Source: Pseudopedobacter beijingensis (GTDB taxonomy: Bacteria > Bacteroidota > Bacteroidia > Sphingobacteriales > Sphingobacteriaceae). Taken from it: DNA of 64,000 nt. Shown in pieces: positions 8,311 through 17,221 of the stretch. Within the stretch, counting starts at the first letter, position 1. The number at the start of each line of letters is the position of its first letter. Both the position numbers and the translations under genes were made by a program. Where the stretch lies: assembly GCF_042678145.1 (NCBI RefSeq), contig NZ_JBHUDG010000005.1:124001-188000 (forward strand), written 5' to 3'. The notes beneath the pieces were generated by a model that was not told the DNA's origin, made no database searches, and saw nothing but the letters and a program-made list of their open reading frames with translations.

Positions 8311-9377
8311 GTATCCCCTCTTCGTCTTCTGTCCTGATTACTGATATCAATTATGCATCATTGGTTTTGGGTGCTTATCTGGCGCAAAACGGTATTTCTG
8401 TATTTATGATTGATAATGGAGAGAGTATACCGGATAATACTATATTTTCTTTTGACAGCTATGCTCTACAATTTTTAAAAGAGGCTGGTTTTCAACATCA
8501 GCAAAGTTTTAATGATATTTTTTCTGAAAGCAAGAACATCATTACCAGGAATCTTTGTAATATTTCATGGCAAACTCAACTATCCACTAAGCAGCAAAAG
8601 GGACTGTTATGGGATATTTCTTTAATAGTAAACGGGAGCAGTATTAAACATGAAAGCAAGACGGTTATTAACGGCAAAGAACTACTGATTGCAGACAATG
8701 AAAATCTTACCATCAAAAATGTTGCTATTCTGTCCTGGAAACTGGAAGGGATTTTAAACAACTATATCCATTCTGATATTTTAATGAATCAGAAGGACGA
8801 AGAGGCTCTTTTAAAAGCTTATTTGCTAAAAGACGATTCTTTATCTTCTAAATTGAGAAACTTGTTTTCTAAACCTAAACCGTCGGATATTAATCTTAGA
8901 GAAAGTAAAACAAATCTGCACCTTAGTCAGGACAGAACTATTGAAGCCGGTGACCTGATTCCTAATCTGGACATCTATGATGAAAAAACCAAATCAATGA
9001 CTTCTTTTGATTCATGGTTTGTTCCTGGCAGTTTGTACCTGATTATTTTAGGTACTACATCGCAACAAAACTTGTTTAATATTGCTAAATGGATTAAAAC
9101 AAACTTCCCTATTCGCTTATTCTACATCCCCTATAGTGAGAGAAATGACCATATATTCAGGTTTTTTAAAGTTGTTGATGGAGAAAAGAAAACTATTATA
9201 ATTAGACCGGACAGATTTATTGGACTCATTCTCGACAGAATAGATCTGGAAGTACTGGATAATTACCTTTGTAATTTTTTGTTCTTTAAAACTAAAAATG
9301 GGATGAATATGCCCAGAAAATTTTATACATCAACAAGCTCAGCAGAGATATTACTTGAAGAAGGATCAAAACCCTGA
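8307..9377 (+). CDS. Degenerate flavin-monooxygenase-like protein
   Basis: The 356-aa product recalls PHBH-type FAD monooxygenases but is about 150 residues shorter. Its N-terminus, VLITDINYASLVLGAYLAQ followed by NGISVFMID, aligns by eye with the FAD-binding beta-alpha-beta, yet the GxGxxG glycines are replaced by TDINYAS. The expected GDAAH motif is absent. A helix like NVAILSWKLEGILNNYI and the C-terminal thioredoxin-like part (EAGDLIPNLDIYD, IIIRPDRFIGLI, LEVLDNYL) are kept. It overlaps the preceding methyltransferase gene by 4 bp. I infer that it no longer binds FAD in the usual way. The frame is intact, so it is probably expressed. Confidence 0.65.
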   Translation: MSIPSSSSVLITDINYASLVLGAYLAQNGISVFMIDNGESIPDNTIFSFDSYALQFLKEAGFQHQQSFNDIFSESKNIITRNLCNISWQTQLSTKQQKGLLWDISLIVNGSSIKHESKTVINGKELLIADNENLTIKNVAILSWKLEGILNNYIHSDILMNQKDEEALLKAYLLKDDSLSSKLRNLFSKPKPSDINLRESKTNLHLSQDRTIEAGDLIPNLDIYDEKTKSMTSFDSWFVPGSLYLIILGTTSQQNLFNIAKWIKTNFPIRLFYIPYSERNDHIFRFFKVVDGEKKTIIIRPDRFIGLILDRIDLEVLDNYLCNFLFFKTKNGMNMPRKFYTSTSSAEILLEEGSKP

Positions 9378-9403
9378 TTTTTTGAGCACCTGCTGTCTGT
9401 GAA

Positions 9404-9447
9404 GAGAGGGGGTGTAATTCTGAAAACAGCAGCCTTTACCCCCTCTC
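9404..9447. repeat. Inverted repeat downstream of the FAD-like gene
   Basis: GAGAGGGGGT (9404-9413) and ACCCCCTCTC (9438-9447) are perfect complements separated by 24 nt. There is no T run after it, so it is not a classical terminator, but it may protect or end the transcript. A decayed inverted element follows at 9485-9535. Confidence 0.5.
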
Positions 9448-9641
9448 CCTGAGAATCAATATGAATAACGTTGCTATTAGAGATTACTTCACCTCGTTTG
9501 CAATGAGGCTGTTATTACGAACGGAATGAGGCAATATTTTAGCAGTAAATTTTTTTACCTTAATCAGTAAGGAAAGGCGTTGACTCAGTTTACCCTGAGC
9601 CGGACAAAGACCCGGATTATGATATATCCATCGTCTTAAAT

Positions 9642-10250
9642 TTAACCATGAATAGTTTCTTTCTTACCATAATTCTGTATTACTTTTCCTTCGTAATCCA
9701 GCCACTCTTTCCATCGTTGGTCCACATCTACCCCTTCACCATATTTTCTGGCCAAACCAATAAAAAGCGTATAATGGTTAGCTTCTGATATCATCAATTC
9801 ATGATAAAACTCGGAAAGCTCTTTGTCTTCCACATTTTCGGAAAGCACCTTAAATCGTTCGCAGCTTCTGGCCTCTATCATCGCAGCAAACAACAGTCTG
9901 TCTACTAAACTTTCTGTTTTTCTGGCCTGTCCTCCCCCCTTTTTAAGAAACTTAACCAGTTCATTTACATAATCGTCTTTACGTTCTCTGCCGAGGGTAT
10001 ATCCCCGTTGTAAAATAATATCATGAACTCTTTTAAAATGGTCCATCTCTTCTTGTACAAGCAAAGACATTTCCTGTACCAGATCAGAAAGTTCAGGGTT
10101 CTGTACAATCAGCGTAATGGCATTAGAAGCTGCCTTCTGTTCGCAAAAAGCATGATCGGTTAATAACTCTTCTATATTACTTTCTACCACGTTTTTAACC
10201 CAGAACGGATCTGTTGGTAACTGCAATTTAAACATCGTTTTTTCGCTCAT
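9642..10250 (-). CDS. miaE: tRNA-(ms2io6A37) hydroxylase
   Basis: This 202-aa ferritin-like protein carries paired iron-ligand motifs: TDHAFCEQKAA near residue 30, EEMDHFKRVH near 70, MIEARSCERF near 119 and SEANHYTLF near 154. MiaE is an O2-dependent di-iron enzyme that hydroxylates the isopentenyl group of modified adenosine 37 in tRNAs. It lies 9 bp after nadD on the same strand. ATG at 10250 is used; a second ATG five codons on would also serve. Confidence 0.92.
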   Translation of the reverse strand: MSEKTMFKLQLPTDPFWVKNVVESNIEELLTDHAFCEQKAASNAITLIVQNPELSDLVQEMSLLVQEEMDHFKRVHDIILQRGYTLGRERKDDYVNELVKFLKKGGGQARKTESLVDRLLFAAMIEARSCERFKVLSENVEDKELSEFYHELMISEANHYTLFIGLARKYGEGVDVDQRWKEWLDYEGKVIQNYGKKETIHG

Positions 10251-10259
10251 ATCTTTAAC

Positions 10260-10832
10260 TCAACTATATAAACCTTTACTATCTATAAAATCAAAAACTT
10301 TATCGGGAATAAAAAACCTGATGTCTTTTTTATCGTGTACCGCTTTCCTGATAAATGTTGACGACAGCTCCATCAATGGCGTATCTGTTAAAGTTACTGA
10401 TGAATGCGTTGCCAGTTCACTCCCTTCATAGCCGGGACGCGGATATACATAAATCTCGTAATCTCTCAAAATCAGCTCGTAATTTTTCCACTTATGCAAG
10501 GTCTTTAAATTATCGCTACCCATAATCAAAACAAAGTCATGTTCCGGATAAAGATCCTTTAAATGGGTTAATGTATCTATAGTATAGGAGGGTTGCGGCA
10601 AACGTAGTTCTACATCACTTACCTCTATATTTTCTGCCTTCTCTATTCCCAACCTCACCATTTCTAACCTATCGTAAACATGTATAAGGTCTTTTTTTTC
10701 TTTTAAAGGATTATGTGGCGATACTACAAACCATACTTTATCCAAGGAAGTGTGATTTGCCATATAATTGGCAATAATCAGATGTCCTGTATGTATAGGA
10801 TTAAAAGATCCAAAAAACAAACCTATTTTCAT
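10260..10832 (-). CDS. nadD: Nicotinate-nucleotide adenylyltransferase
   Basis: This 190-aa protein opens with the nucleotidyltransferase signature GLFFGSFNPIHTGHL, including the HxGH motif. The NadD-typical VVSPHNPLKEK, IMGSDNL and a C-terminal SSTFIRKAVHDKKDIRFFIP follow. It adenylates nicotinate mononucleotide in NAD synthesis. It sits in a minus-strand run yicC-gmk-nadD-miaE, a common Bacteroidota order, which suggests one transcript. Confidence 0.95.
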   Translation of the reverse strand: MKIGLFFGSFNPIHTGHLIIANYMANHTSLDKVWFVVSPHNPLKEKKDLIHVYDRLEMVRLGIEKAENIEVSDVELRLPQPSYTIDTLTHLKDLYPEHDFVLIMGSDNLKTLHKWKNYELILRDYEIYVYPRPGYEGSELATHSSVTLTDTPLMELSSTFIRKAVHDKKDIRFFIPDKVFDFIDSKGLYS

Positions 10833-10930
10833 TATTTTGTTTATTCGTAAATAAGTCTTTAATTACTTGACCACGTACAGACTATTGACCATTAATGGGC
10901 ATGCAAACTCCAGACATCGGTCTTCCGACT

Positions 10931-11500
10931 TTATCCAATAAAATTTAACAACAAATCTTCCGCTTCTTTACAGGCAACTTCCAAATCAAAGTTTTTCAAC
11001 TGTACATCAAACTTTGGCGAGTAAGCCAGCTCTTTCTCTGCTTTGGCAAAACGTTCTTTTAATTTCTCTTCAGAGTCTGTCCCCCTGCCAGATAAACGTT
11101 GTTTTAATACTTCCAAAGATGGCGGCTGTACAAATATAGCTAAGGCATTTTCTTCGTATTTCTTTTTCAATCTCAATCCGCCTTCTACATCAATATCAAA
11201 GATCACATGTTTACCTTCGTCCCAAATTCGCTGTATTTCGCTTTTTAAAGTCCCGTAAAATGTTCCGGCATACACTTCTTCAAATTCAATAAATTCGTGT
11301 TTGGCTACCTTATGCAAAAAATCTTCGTTACTGATAAAGTAGTAATCTTTACCATCTACTTCTTCTCCTCTTGCACTTCTGGTTGTTGCCGAAATTGAAA
11401 ATGCTATTTTTTCCGGATACTTATTTAACAGATGGTGTACTATGGTGGTTTTGCCGGCTCCGGATGGTGCCGAAAATATAATTAATTTGCCTTGTTTCAT
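10931..11500 (-). CDS. gmk: Guanylate kinase
   Basis: This 189-aa kinase has the P-loop SAPSGAGKTT at residues 9-18, then SATTRSARGEEVDGKDYYF, the GMP-binding FIEFEEVYAGTFYGT, and IFDIDVEGGLRLKK. It converts GMP to GDP with ATP. It lies 98 bp upstream of nadD with nothing recognisable in between. A small 14-nt tandem repeat separates it from yicC. Confidence 0.96.
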   Translation of the reverse strand: MKQGKLIIFSAPSGAGKTTIVHHLLNKYPEKIAFSISATTRSARGEEVDGKDYYFISNEDFLHKVAKHEFIEFEEVYAGTFYGTLKSEIQRIWDEGKHVIFDIDVEGGLRLKKKYEENALAIFVQPPSLEVLKQRLSGRGTDSEEKLKERFAKAEKELAYSPKFDVQLKNFDLEVACKEAEDLLLNFIG

Positions 11501-11504
11501 TTTT

Positions 11505-11564
11505 AAGCTAAAGGCTTAAAGCTAAATGCTTAAAGCTTTTGGCCTTAAGCTTTCTGCTCTAAGC
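11505..11564. repeat. 14-nt degenerate tandem repeat, about four units
   Basis: Units AAGCTAAAGGCTTA (11505-11518), AAGCTAAATGCTTA (11519-11532), AAGCTTTTGGCCTTA (15 nt) and AGCTTTCTGCTCTA follow head to tail between yicC and gmk. Each unit is itself near-palindromic (AAGCT with GCTTA), so the transcript could form several alternative small hairpins in the gmk leader. Confidence 0.7.
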
Positions 11565-11568
11565 ATAT

Positions 11569-12444
11569 TTACAATACATTCAACAACTGCTCTTTTATTT
11601 TTTCCAGTTCTTCTTTCATTCCCACTACCAGTTTCTGGATATTGGCGTCATTAGCCTTAGATCCCATGGTATTTACCTCTCTGCCTATCTCCTGCGAAAT
11701 AAAACCTAATTTTTTACCTCCTGCGTCTTTTTGTTCCAGTGTTTGTATAAAATAGTTGCAGTGCGTTCTTAAACGGACTTTCTCTTCCGTAATATCAAAT
11801 TTATCTACAAAATAGATCAACTCTTGTTCTAACCTGTTATAATCAACAACTTCTTTACCTACCGCATCTTTAAGGTAGTTATCTAATCGCTCTCTAAAAA
11901 CAGGCACTCTCTTGGGCTCATGAACTTCCACTTCTGCAAGATAGGACAGGATATTTTGAATTCTCAGGGTCAAATCTTTCTCTAACTCTTTTCCTTCACT
12001 CGCTCTAAAATCTTGAAAGTTTTGTACAGCTTGATAAAATACATCTAATACTGCTTTCCATTCTTCTTCAGAAATAGATGCTTCGTCAAATTTAATAACC
12101 TCTGGCAGCCCCAATGTAAGTCCTAGTAAGTTATTGGCATTTTCTCCTAAATCGGTGGCTGTTTGTTTCAGTTCTTTATAATAAAATTTCAGTAACTCAT
12201 GATTGATGGCTCCAGATTTAGCCTCAACGCTATTATTTTCATTGATTATAGATACAGTGGCTTTACCGCGCTCAATTAATCTGTTACACTCGTTACGTAA
12301 GAAAAATTCTTTTTCCGAATATGCTTTGGGAAGCTTAAGATTTAGCTCCAGAAATTTACTGTTCAGGGACTTAATTTCTACGGTGTATTTGCCGCCTGCT
12401 ATATCTGTAGATGCGACTCCGTAGCCTGTCATTGATTTTATCAT
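11569..12444 (-). CDS. YicC-family endoribonuclease
   Basis: This 291-aa protein begins with the family's typical MIKSMTGYG and ends with the conserved region GFISQEIGREVNTMGSKA, then DANIQKLVVGMKEELEKIKEQ. The family includes YicC/RnhX-type proteins with reported endoribonuclease activity. Its place directly before gmk is conserved in many bacteria. The C-terminal part contains long helices likely to be coiled coil. Confidence 0.92.
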   Translation of the reverse strand: MIKSMTGYGVASTDIAGGKYTVEIKSLNSKFLELNLKLPKAYSEKEFFLRNECNRLIERGKATVSIINENNSVEAKSGAINHELLKFYYKELKQTATDLGENANNLLGLTLGLPEVIKFDEASISEEEWKAVLDVFYQAVQNFQDFRASEGKELEKDLTLRIQNILSYLAEVEVHEPKRVPVFRERLDNYLKDAVGKEVVDYNRLEQELIYFVDKFDITEEKVRLRTHCNYFIQTLEQKDAGGKKLGFISQEIGREVNTMGSKANDANIQKLVVGMKEELEKIKEQLLNVL

Positions 12445-12860
12445 TTACAAAGATAAAAATAAGCGGCAAGTATTTAATAGTAAGTAAAAAGATTGAAGAG
12501 CAGCCTTACCTGATAGTATAAAGGAGAAAACCTGAATGAGAATTGGTAGGATAGATAGAAATCAGCGCCCTAAAGTTAAGGTACCACAATAGCTAGAGAT
12601 GGTCTTAAGAAAAAGCATCTTTCGTTCATCTTTCGTTAAGAGAAGCTTTAGAGTATAGCCTTCTATCCTGAATTCGATTAATAACAAACTGAAAATGGGT
12701 GTTCTTCATGCTTGTATTATAAAGATTACTTCGCAGGCTCGTAATGAACGAAAAATAAGAGTGTCTTTGCGAGAGCCTGTTCCGCTTTATCGGAAAGAAA
12801 CAACGAAGCAATCTCATTCAAGACCATTCAAACAACACAATAATAATCGAATTGAGGTTT
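12445..12860. other. 416-bp gene-free region with an inverted-repeat element
   Basis: No credible gene is seen; short open frames here have no family features. The right part holds a decayed palindromic element: GATTACTTCG (12723-12732) and CGAAGCAATC (12803-12812) are complementary with one mismatch, and an inner CAGGCTCG faces CGAGAGCCTG. Confidence 0.65.
12723..12812. repeat. Decayed inverted-repeat element
   Basis: The 10-bp ends are complementary with one mismatch, and an inner inverted pair shares CAGGCTC. The end motif CGAAGCAATCTC is characteristic of dispersed intergenic palindromes in Bacteroidota. A related decayed copy lies at 9485-9535. Confidence 0.55.
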
Positions 12861-13151
12861 CTAATAATTGGCCAGGTACTCCCGAATAGCCTGATGATAT
12901 ACCAATTTACCTTTAGGTGTACGATAGGCTACTTCTGCTTTCTTATGTACATCGGCAATAATAGCTTTCGCATAAGCTACTGCTTCTTTAAATCTATTGC
13001 GTTTATCTTTTTGATGACTGCTGGGCACCACTTTGCTCATATCCGGTATTTTACTCACCACAGTCCCATAATTATAAGTCTTTAAAACTAACTGGTCACA
13101 AATTTTACCGCTCATGCCTTGCATGATTACATTTCTTTTCACTTTTGCCAT
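12861..13151 (-). CDS. Small basic conserved-type protein of unknown function
   Basis: The 96-aa product starts MAKVKRNVIMQGMSGKICDQ and is rich in Lys and Arg, with no signal peptide or membrane segment. The middle stretch NRFKEAVAYAKAIIAD and the KGKLVYHQAIREYLANY end look like a folded soluble protein, so I take it as a real gene. I recall proteins of this kind in other Bacteroidota but cannot name a function. It stands alone between two gene-free stretches. Confidence 0.7.
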   Translation of the reverse strand: MAKVKRNVIMQGMSGKICDQLVLKTYNYGTVVSKIPDMSKVVPSSHQKDKRNRFKEAVAYAKAIIADVHKKAEVAYRTPKGKLVYHQAIREYLANY

Positions 13152-13380
13152 GATTAAAACTTAAGGTTTACATAGGTTAATACCCGAAGCATAAAAATGT
13201 AACCCAAAGACAACCAGCAAAATAAACCAGTAAACTTTCAAAAAAGCATAGGAATACATCAAGATTACAAATCGCTGACACCATGCTCTACACAGGAAGG
13301 CTCTATTTGTTAAAACATCTTAAATTTTAGAACTTTTACAGGATATACGCTAATTTAGTTTATAATTGATATCGGAACCG

Positions 13381-14097
13381 ATGAAAAAGTTATTTCTATC
13401 TTTTGTTTTACTGGTCTTCGCCTCGCTGGCTTTCGCGCAGAATACTTTCGAAGTAAAGGGAATTATTTTCAATCAGAGTAAACAAAGGGTAGAAGGTGTT
13501 AATATAGAAAACCAAAGAAACGGTAGGTTGGCAACTTCCGATCAATGGGGTACTTTCTCTATTGAGGTTGCCGTAGGAGACTCTCTTTTCTTTAAAAAAA
13601 GTGGTTTTCAGGATGCCGCCAAGTTTATTGCTACTCAACAGAATCTGGTAATTTATCTCAATCAGGGTATTACACTAAACGAGGTTATTGTTAAAGAAAA
13701 GAGCAAAGCAGCCGAACAAAAAGATGCCTTGAATGATTACAGAGCAAAAGGAATATATTTTAATGGGAGTCCGCCCCTATTGTTTTCTCTATTCCACCCC
13801 TTAACAGCCATACACGAATTGGTGAGTAAAGATGCAGCAAATGCAAAGCGTTTCAGCAGTTATATATCCAGAGAGAATGCACAAACCGCAGTTGACATTA
13901 AATTTAACAAACGACTGATTTTAGAACATACCCCCATAAAAGAAGAAAATGTTGCGGAATTTATGTACTACTACCGACCAACTTTAGATCTTGTCAAAAA
14001 ATGGAATCAATACGATAACATTCGTTACATACAGGATTCTTATAAAAAGTTTGTGCAGGAGAAAAGCGAAAGGGACAGTTTGGAGGAAATTAAGTAG
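13381..14097 (+). CDS. Secreted protein with carboxypeptidase-regulatory-like domain
   Basis: The frame opens at 13366, but ATG 13381 gives a clean signal peptide (MKKLFLSFVLLVFASLAFAQ). Residues 21-110 form a CarboxypepD_reg-like beta sandwich (VKGIIFNQSKQRVEGVNIEN, then VGDSLFFKKSGFQDA and a LNEVIVKEK end), as found at the front of TonB-dependent receptors. No receptor barrel follows. The remaining 130 residues are of unknown fold. It is likely periplasmic or attached to the inner face of the outer membrane. Confidence 0.75.
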   Translation: MKKLFLSFVLLVFASLAFAQNTFEVKGIIFNQSKQRVEGVNIENQRNGRLATSDQWGTFSIEVAVGDSLFFKKSGFQDAAKFIATQQNLVIYLNQGITLNEVIVKEKSKAAEQKDALNDYRAKGIYFNGSPPLLFSLFHPLTAIHELVSKDAANAKRFSSYISRENAQTAVDIKFNKRLILEHTPIKEENVAEFMYYYRPTLDLVKKWNQYDNIRYIQDSYKKFVQEKSERDSLEEIK

Positions 14098-14339
14098 GGT
14101 TGGAATGGTGAGTTTTAAATTTTAATATTGAATGAATAGGGAATGGAAAGTTATTGTTATTGGGATTCTAAACTTCATGATTAGAGCACATCTTATCCAA
14201 CACTTCTACCAAATCAACACCTCCTTACTTTTCAATAGAGGGGTCTGCCGGAATAAAATAAAAGTCTGTTTATAAAGGCTTCGATTAAATTTGCCTTGAG
14301 TCTGATAAAAGGGATACAACCCGATAGATATACTAAAGC

Positions 14340-15068
14340 CTAAATGCCCAACATTTCACAGGTTTTTTCAGCAGCTAGTTTTTCAGCATTTTTTTTATTG
14401 TAGTCGACCCCACTTGCCATAGTTTCTCCATCTATTACAATCTGGATGGTAAACAATTTATCGCTCTCTCCCTCCTGATTAGGAATCAGGCTGAATAAAA
14501 TCTCTTTAGACTGGCGCTGACACCATTCTATCAATCGGCTTTTAAAATTTGTTTCGGTATTTTCCAGTGTATGGATATCCACATGTGCGGCAAGGATACG
14601 ATTGGTTATAAAACCTTTGGTAAAATTATAACCTTTATCCAGATAAACAGCCCCTATTAAGGCTTCAAAAGCATCGCCCAGTAAAGAGCTTTGTTTAGAT
14701 GTAATGTTTACACTGGTAGAATCGAACTCTATAAGTTCACTAAATCCCAGTTTCTTGGCTAACTGATTTAAATTAGCTCTGCTTACAATCTTGGATCGCA
14801 TTTCTGTTAAAAAGCCCTCGTCTTTATAAGGGTACATTTTAAACAGAACTTCTGCAACTACTGCTCCCAATACGGCATCGCCCAAAAACTCCAACCTTTC
14901 GTTGCTATTTTTGACTCCTTTTTTTAAACCAGTAGCAATAGATTTATGCCTGAAAGCCATTCTGTATAAAGAAAGGTTTCCAGGCACAAATCCTATTAAA
15001 TTCCTTAGGACCTTAACGTACTTACGGTCCGGAGAAAAATATAGCTTATAGAATTTTGGCAAAAGCAT
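14340..15068 (-). CDS. rnc: Ribonuclease III
   Basis: The 242-aa protein contains the RNase III signature NERLEFLGDAVLGAVVAE near residue 56, the second acidic site LLGDAFEALIGAVYLDKG near 128, and a C-terminal double-stranded RNA binding domain ending AEKLAAEKTCEMLGI. It cuts double-stranded RNA in rRNA maturation and mRNA turnover. It is the last gene of an acpP-fabF-rnc run, which is a conserved order in Bacteroidota. Confidence 0.96.
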   Translation of the reverse strand: MLLPKFYKLYFSPDRKYVKVLRNLIGFVPGNLSLYRMAFRHKSIATGLKKGVKNSNERLEFLGDAVLGAVVAEVLFKMYPYKDEGFLTEMRSKIVSRANLNQLAKKLGFSELIEFDSTSVNITSKQSSLLGDAFEALIGAVYLDKGYNFTKGFITNRILAAHVDIHTLENTETNFKSRLIEWCQRQSKEILFSLIPNQEGESDKLFTIQIVIDGETMASGVDYNKKNAEKLAAEKTCEMLGI

Positions 15069-15140
15069 ACAATAACAAACGTAATTACAATACTATAAAA
15101 GTTTTATAAAACGCAGGTAATTTATGACTACCACACTCTA

Positions 15141-16394
15141 TCAATCTTCAAATTTCTTGAAAATCACCGAAGCATTGTGTCCACCAAAGCCGAAGGTATT
15201 GCTTAACGCAACATTTACTTCTCTTTCTTGTGCCTTATTGAAGGTAAAGTTAAGGTTTGGATCAAATTCCGGATCATCAGTAAAATGATTGATTGTTGGA
15301 GGTACAATTCCGTTCCTGATGGCTAAAATAGCAGCAATAGACTCCACAGCTCCAGCAGCTCCCAATAGGTGACCTGTCATAGACTTTGTTGAGCTAATGT
15401 TTAAACGGTAAGCGTCTTCCCCAAACAAATCTGCGATTGCTTTTGACTCACTAATATCTCCAACAGGTGTAGATGTTCCGTGAACATTGATGTAATCAAT
15501 ATCTCCGGTTGTCAAACCTGCATCGTCCAAAGCGGCCTGCATTACCAATTTTGCTCCCAACCCTTCCGGATGGGTAGAGGTAATGTGATAAGCATCTGCA
15601 CTCATTCCACCACCAACAATTTCAGCGTAAATTTTGGCTCCTCTTGCTTTAGCATGTTCCAGTTCTTCCAGAATAATTGTTCCGGCACCTTCTCCTGCTA
15701 CGAAACCGTCACGATCTTTATCGAACGGACGAGAAGCAGTTTCCGGGCTGTCATTTCTGGTAGAAAGCGCATGCATAGCATTGAAACCTCCAATACCTGC
15801 TTCGTTAATGATAGCCTCCGATCCTCCTGAAACAATCATATCAGCTTTTCCCAAACGAATGTAGGTAAAAGCATCAATCAGTGCGTTTGTAGAAGAAGCA
15901 CATGCCGAAACACATGCATAATTAGGTCCTCTCAAACCATATTTCATAGAAATATGTCCAGCAGCGATATCTACAATCATCTTAGGGATAAAGAATGGAT
16001 TATACCTTGGTGTCCCGTCGCCTTTAGCAAAGTTGGTAACTTCATCTAAGAACGTCTTCAGACCACCAATACCGGCACCCCATATCACCCCAATCCGATT
16101 TGTATTTAACTTTTCGAAATCTAAACCTGCATCTTTAACCGCCTCCGCCGTACTCACCAATGCATAGTGTACAAATGGATCTAATTTGCGGGCTTCCTTT
16201 TTGTCGAGAAAATCTTCAACAACAAAATTCTTTACTTCGCAGGCAAATTTTGTTTTGAACTTTTCTGTGTCAAAACGAGTAATAGGAGCAGCGCCGCTTA
16301 CTCCATTGATTAAACCGTTCCAGTATTCTTCGACAGTATTACCAATAGGGGTAAGCGCACCTAGTCCCGTTACAACAACTCTTTTAAGCTCCAT
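15141..16394 (-). CDS. fabF: 3-oxoacyl-[acyl-carrier-protein] synthase II
   Basis: This is a full-length (417 aa) condensing enzyme of fatty-acid elongation. The nucleophile is Cys165 in SACASSTN; the two histidines lie in NVHGTSTPVGD and TGHLLGAAGAVE. The C-terminal GFGGHNASVIFKK is typical of FabF. It lies 19 bp after acpP, whose product carries its substrate. FabB-type function cannot be separated by sequence alone, but a single FabF is usual in this phylum. Confidence 0.96.
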   Translation of the reverse strand: MELKRVVVTGLGALTPIGNTVEEYWNGLINGVSGAAPITRFDTEKFKTKFACEVKNFVVEDFLDKKEARKLDPFVHYALVSTAEAVKDAGLDFEKLNTNRIGVIWGAGIGGLKTFLDEVTNFAKGDGTPRYNPFFIPKMIVDIAAGHISMKYGLRGPNYACVSACASSTNALIDAFTYIRLGKADMIVSGGSEAIINEAGIGGFNAMHALSTRNDSPETASRPFDKDRDGFVAGEGAGTIILEELEHAKARGAKIYAEIVGGGMSADAYHITSTHPEGLGAKLVMQAALDDAGLTTGDIDYINVHGTSTPVGDISESKAIADLFGEDAYRLNISSTKSMTGHLLGAAGAVESIAAILAIRNGIVPPTINHFTDDPEFDPNLNFTFNKAQEREVNVALSNTFGFGGHNASVIFKKFED

Positions 16395-16413
16395 CTATTC
16401 GATTAAGAGTTAA

Positions 16414-16650
16414 TTACTTTACGTTTTTTTCTAAATAAGAGATTGCTTGACCTACAGTGCTGATCGTTTCAGCCTGATCGTCTGGAATAGCCACGTTGAA
16501 TTCTTTCTCAAATTCCATGATCAACTCAACAGTGTCTAATGAGTCAGCACCAAGATCGTTGGTGAAAGATGCCTCTGGTGTAACCTCGTTTTCGTCAACA
16601 CCCAATTTTTCAACGATGATTGCTTTTACTCTTGAAGCGATATCAGACAT
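16414..16650 (-). CDS. acpP: Acyl carrier protein
   Basis: This 78-aa acidic protein carries the 4'-phosphopantetheine site Ser37 in LGADSLDTVELIMEFEKEF. The length and the N-terminus (MSDIASRVKAIIVEKLGVDE) fit the fatty-acid synthesis ACP. It heads the acpP-fabF-rnc run and diverges from the IPExxVDY gene. Confidence 0.97.
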   Translation of the reverse strand: MSDIASRVKAIIVEKLGVDENEVTPEASFTNDLGADSLDTVELIMEFEKEFNVAIPDDQAETISTVGQAISYLEKNVK

Positions 16651-16794
16651 AATACTTTAATTTTTATGGTTAATTAATTCTGTGCAAAGAAAAATAAATT
16701 CTATTAAATATCAAACCTTTTTGTTTTTACCTATTTTTGATTTTAACATAAAAGCAGTAAAAACGTTTACTGGACGAATTTAATCTTTATTATT

Positions 16795-17211
16795 TTGAAT
16801 AAGAAATTTTTAAAGCTAGAACTTGATTTTGATTTTATTTTAATTTCAATCACCTCACAGTTAAGGGATTACAGACTATGCCATTATCTTAACAAAGTAC
16901 TGAATTTTGACTTCGTAAAGATTGACGACCACGAAATAAGCCTAAAGGGTCAGTCACCAAAATTTTATTCAAAATACCTGTATTACATAGAAGATATTAC
17001 CCCTTTTTACTATTTAATCTCCAATAAAAGTCCCGACGGATACCTTATTCCGGAATTAAAAGGCTCTGATTATTTTATAATTATCAAAGATTTTATCGAT
17101 GATGAGGACCTAACTTTCTTGATACAAACAGCTAAATCTATCCCGGATGTACAGGCATTAGTAGAACTTGACCCTACGAAACTCAAATCTAAAGAAAATC
17201 TCATCTTTTAA
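16795..17211 (+). CDS. IPExxVDY-family protein
   Basis: The 138-aa product matches the Bacteroidota family named for its motif: here SIPDVQALVELDP with the conserved end KLKSKENLIF. The function is unknown. The frame starts with TTG at 16795 (MNKKFLKLELDFDF); no in-frame ATG lies near the conserved N-terminus, so TTG is taken as the real start. The position between acpP-fabF-rnc and pyk is a recurring order in this phylum. Confidence 0.85.
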   Translation: MNKKFLKLELDFDFILISITSQLRDYRLCHYLNKVLNFDFVKIDDHEISLKGQSPKFYSKYLYYIEDITPFYYLISNKSPDGYLIPELKGSDYFIIIKDFIDDEDLTFLIQTAKSIPDVQALVELDPTKLKSKENLIF

Positions 17212-17221
17212 CATTTTTAAC

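Noticed and set aside
12626..12817. 63-codon minus-strand frame upstream of the 96-aa gene
   Set aside because: It lies mostly inside the palindromic element and has no conserved features.
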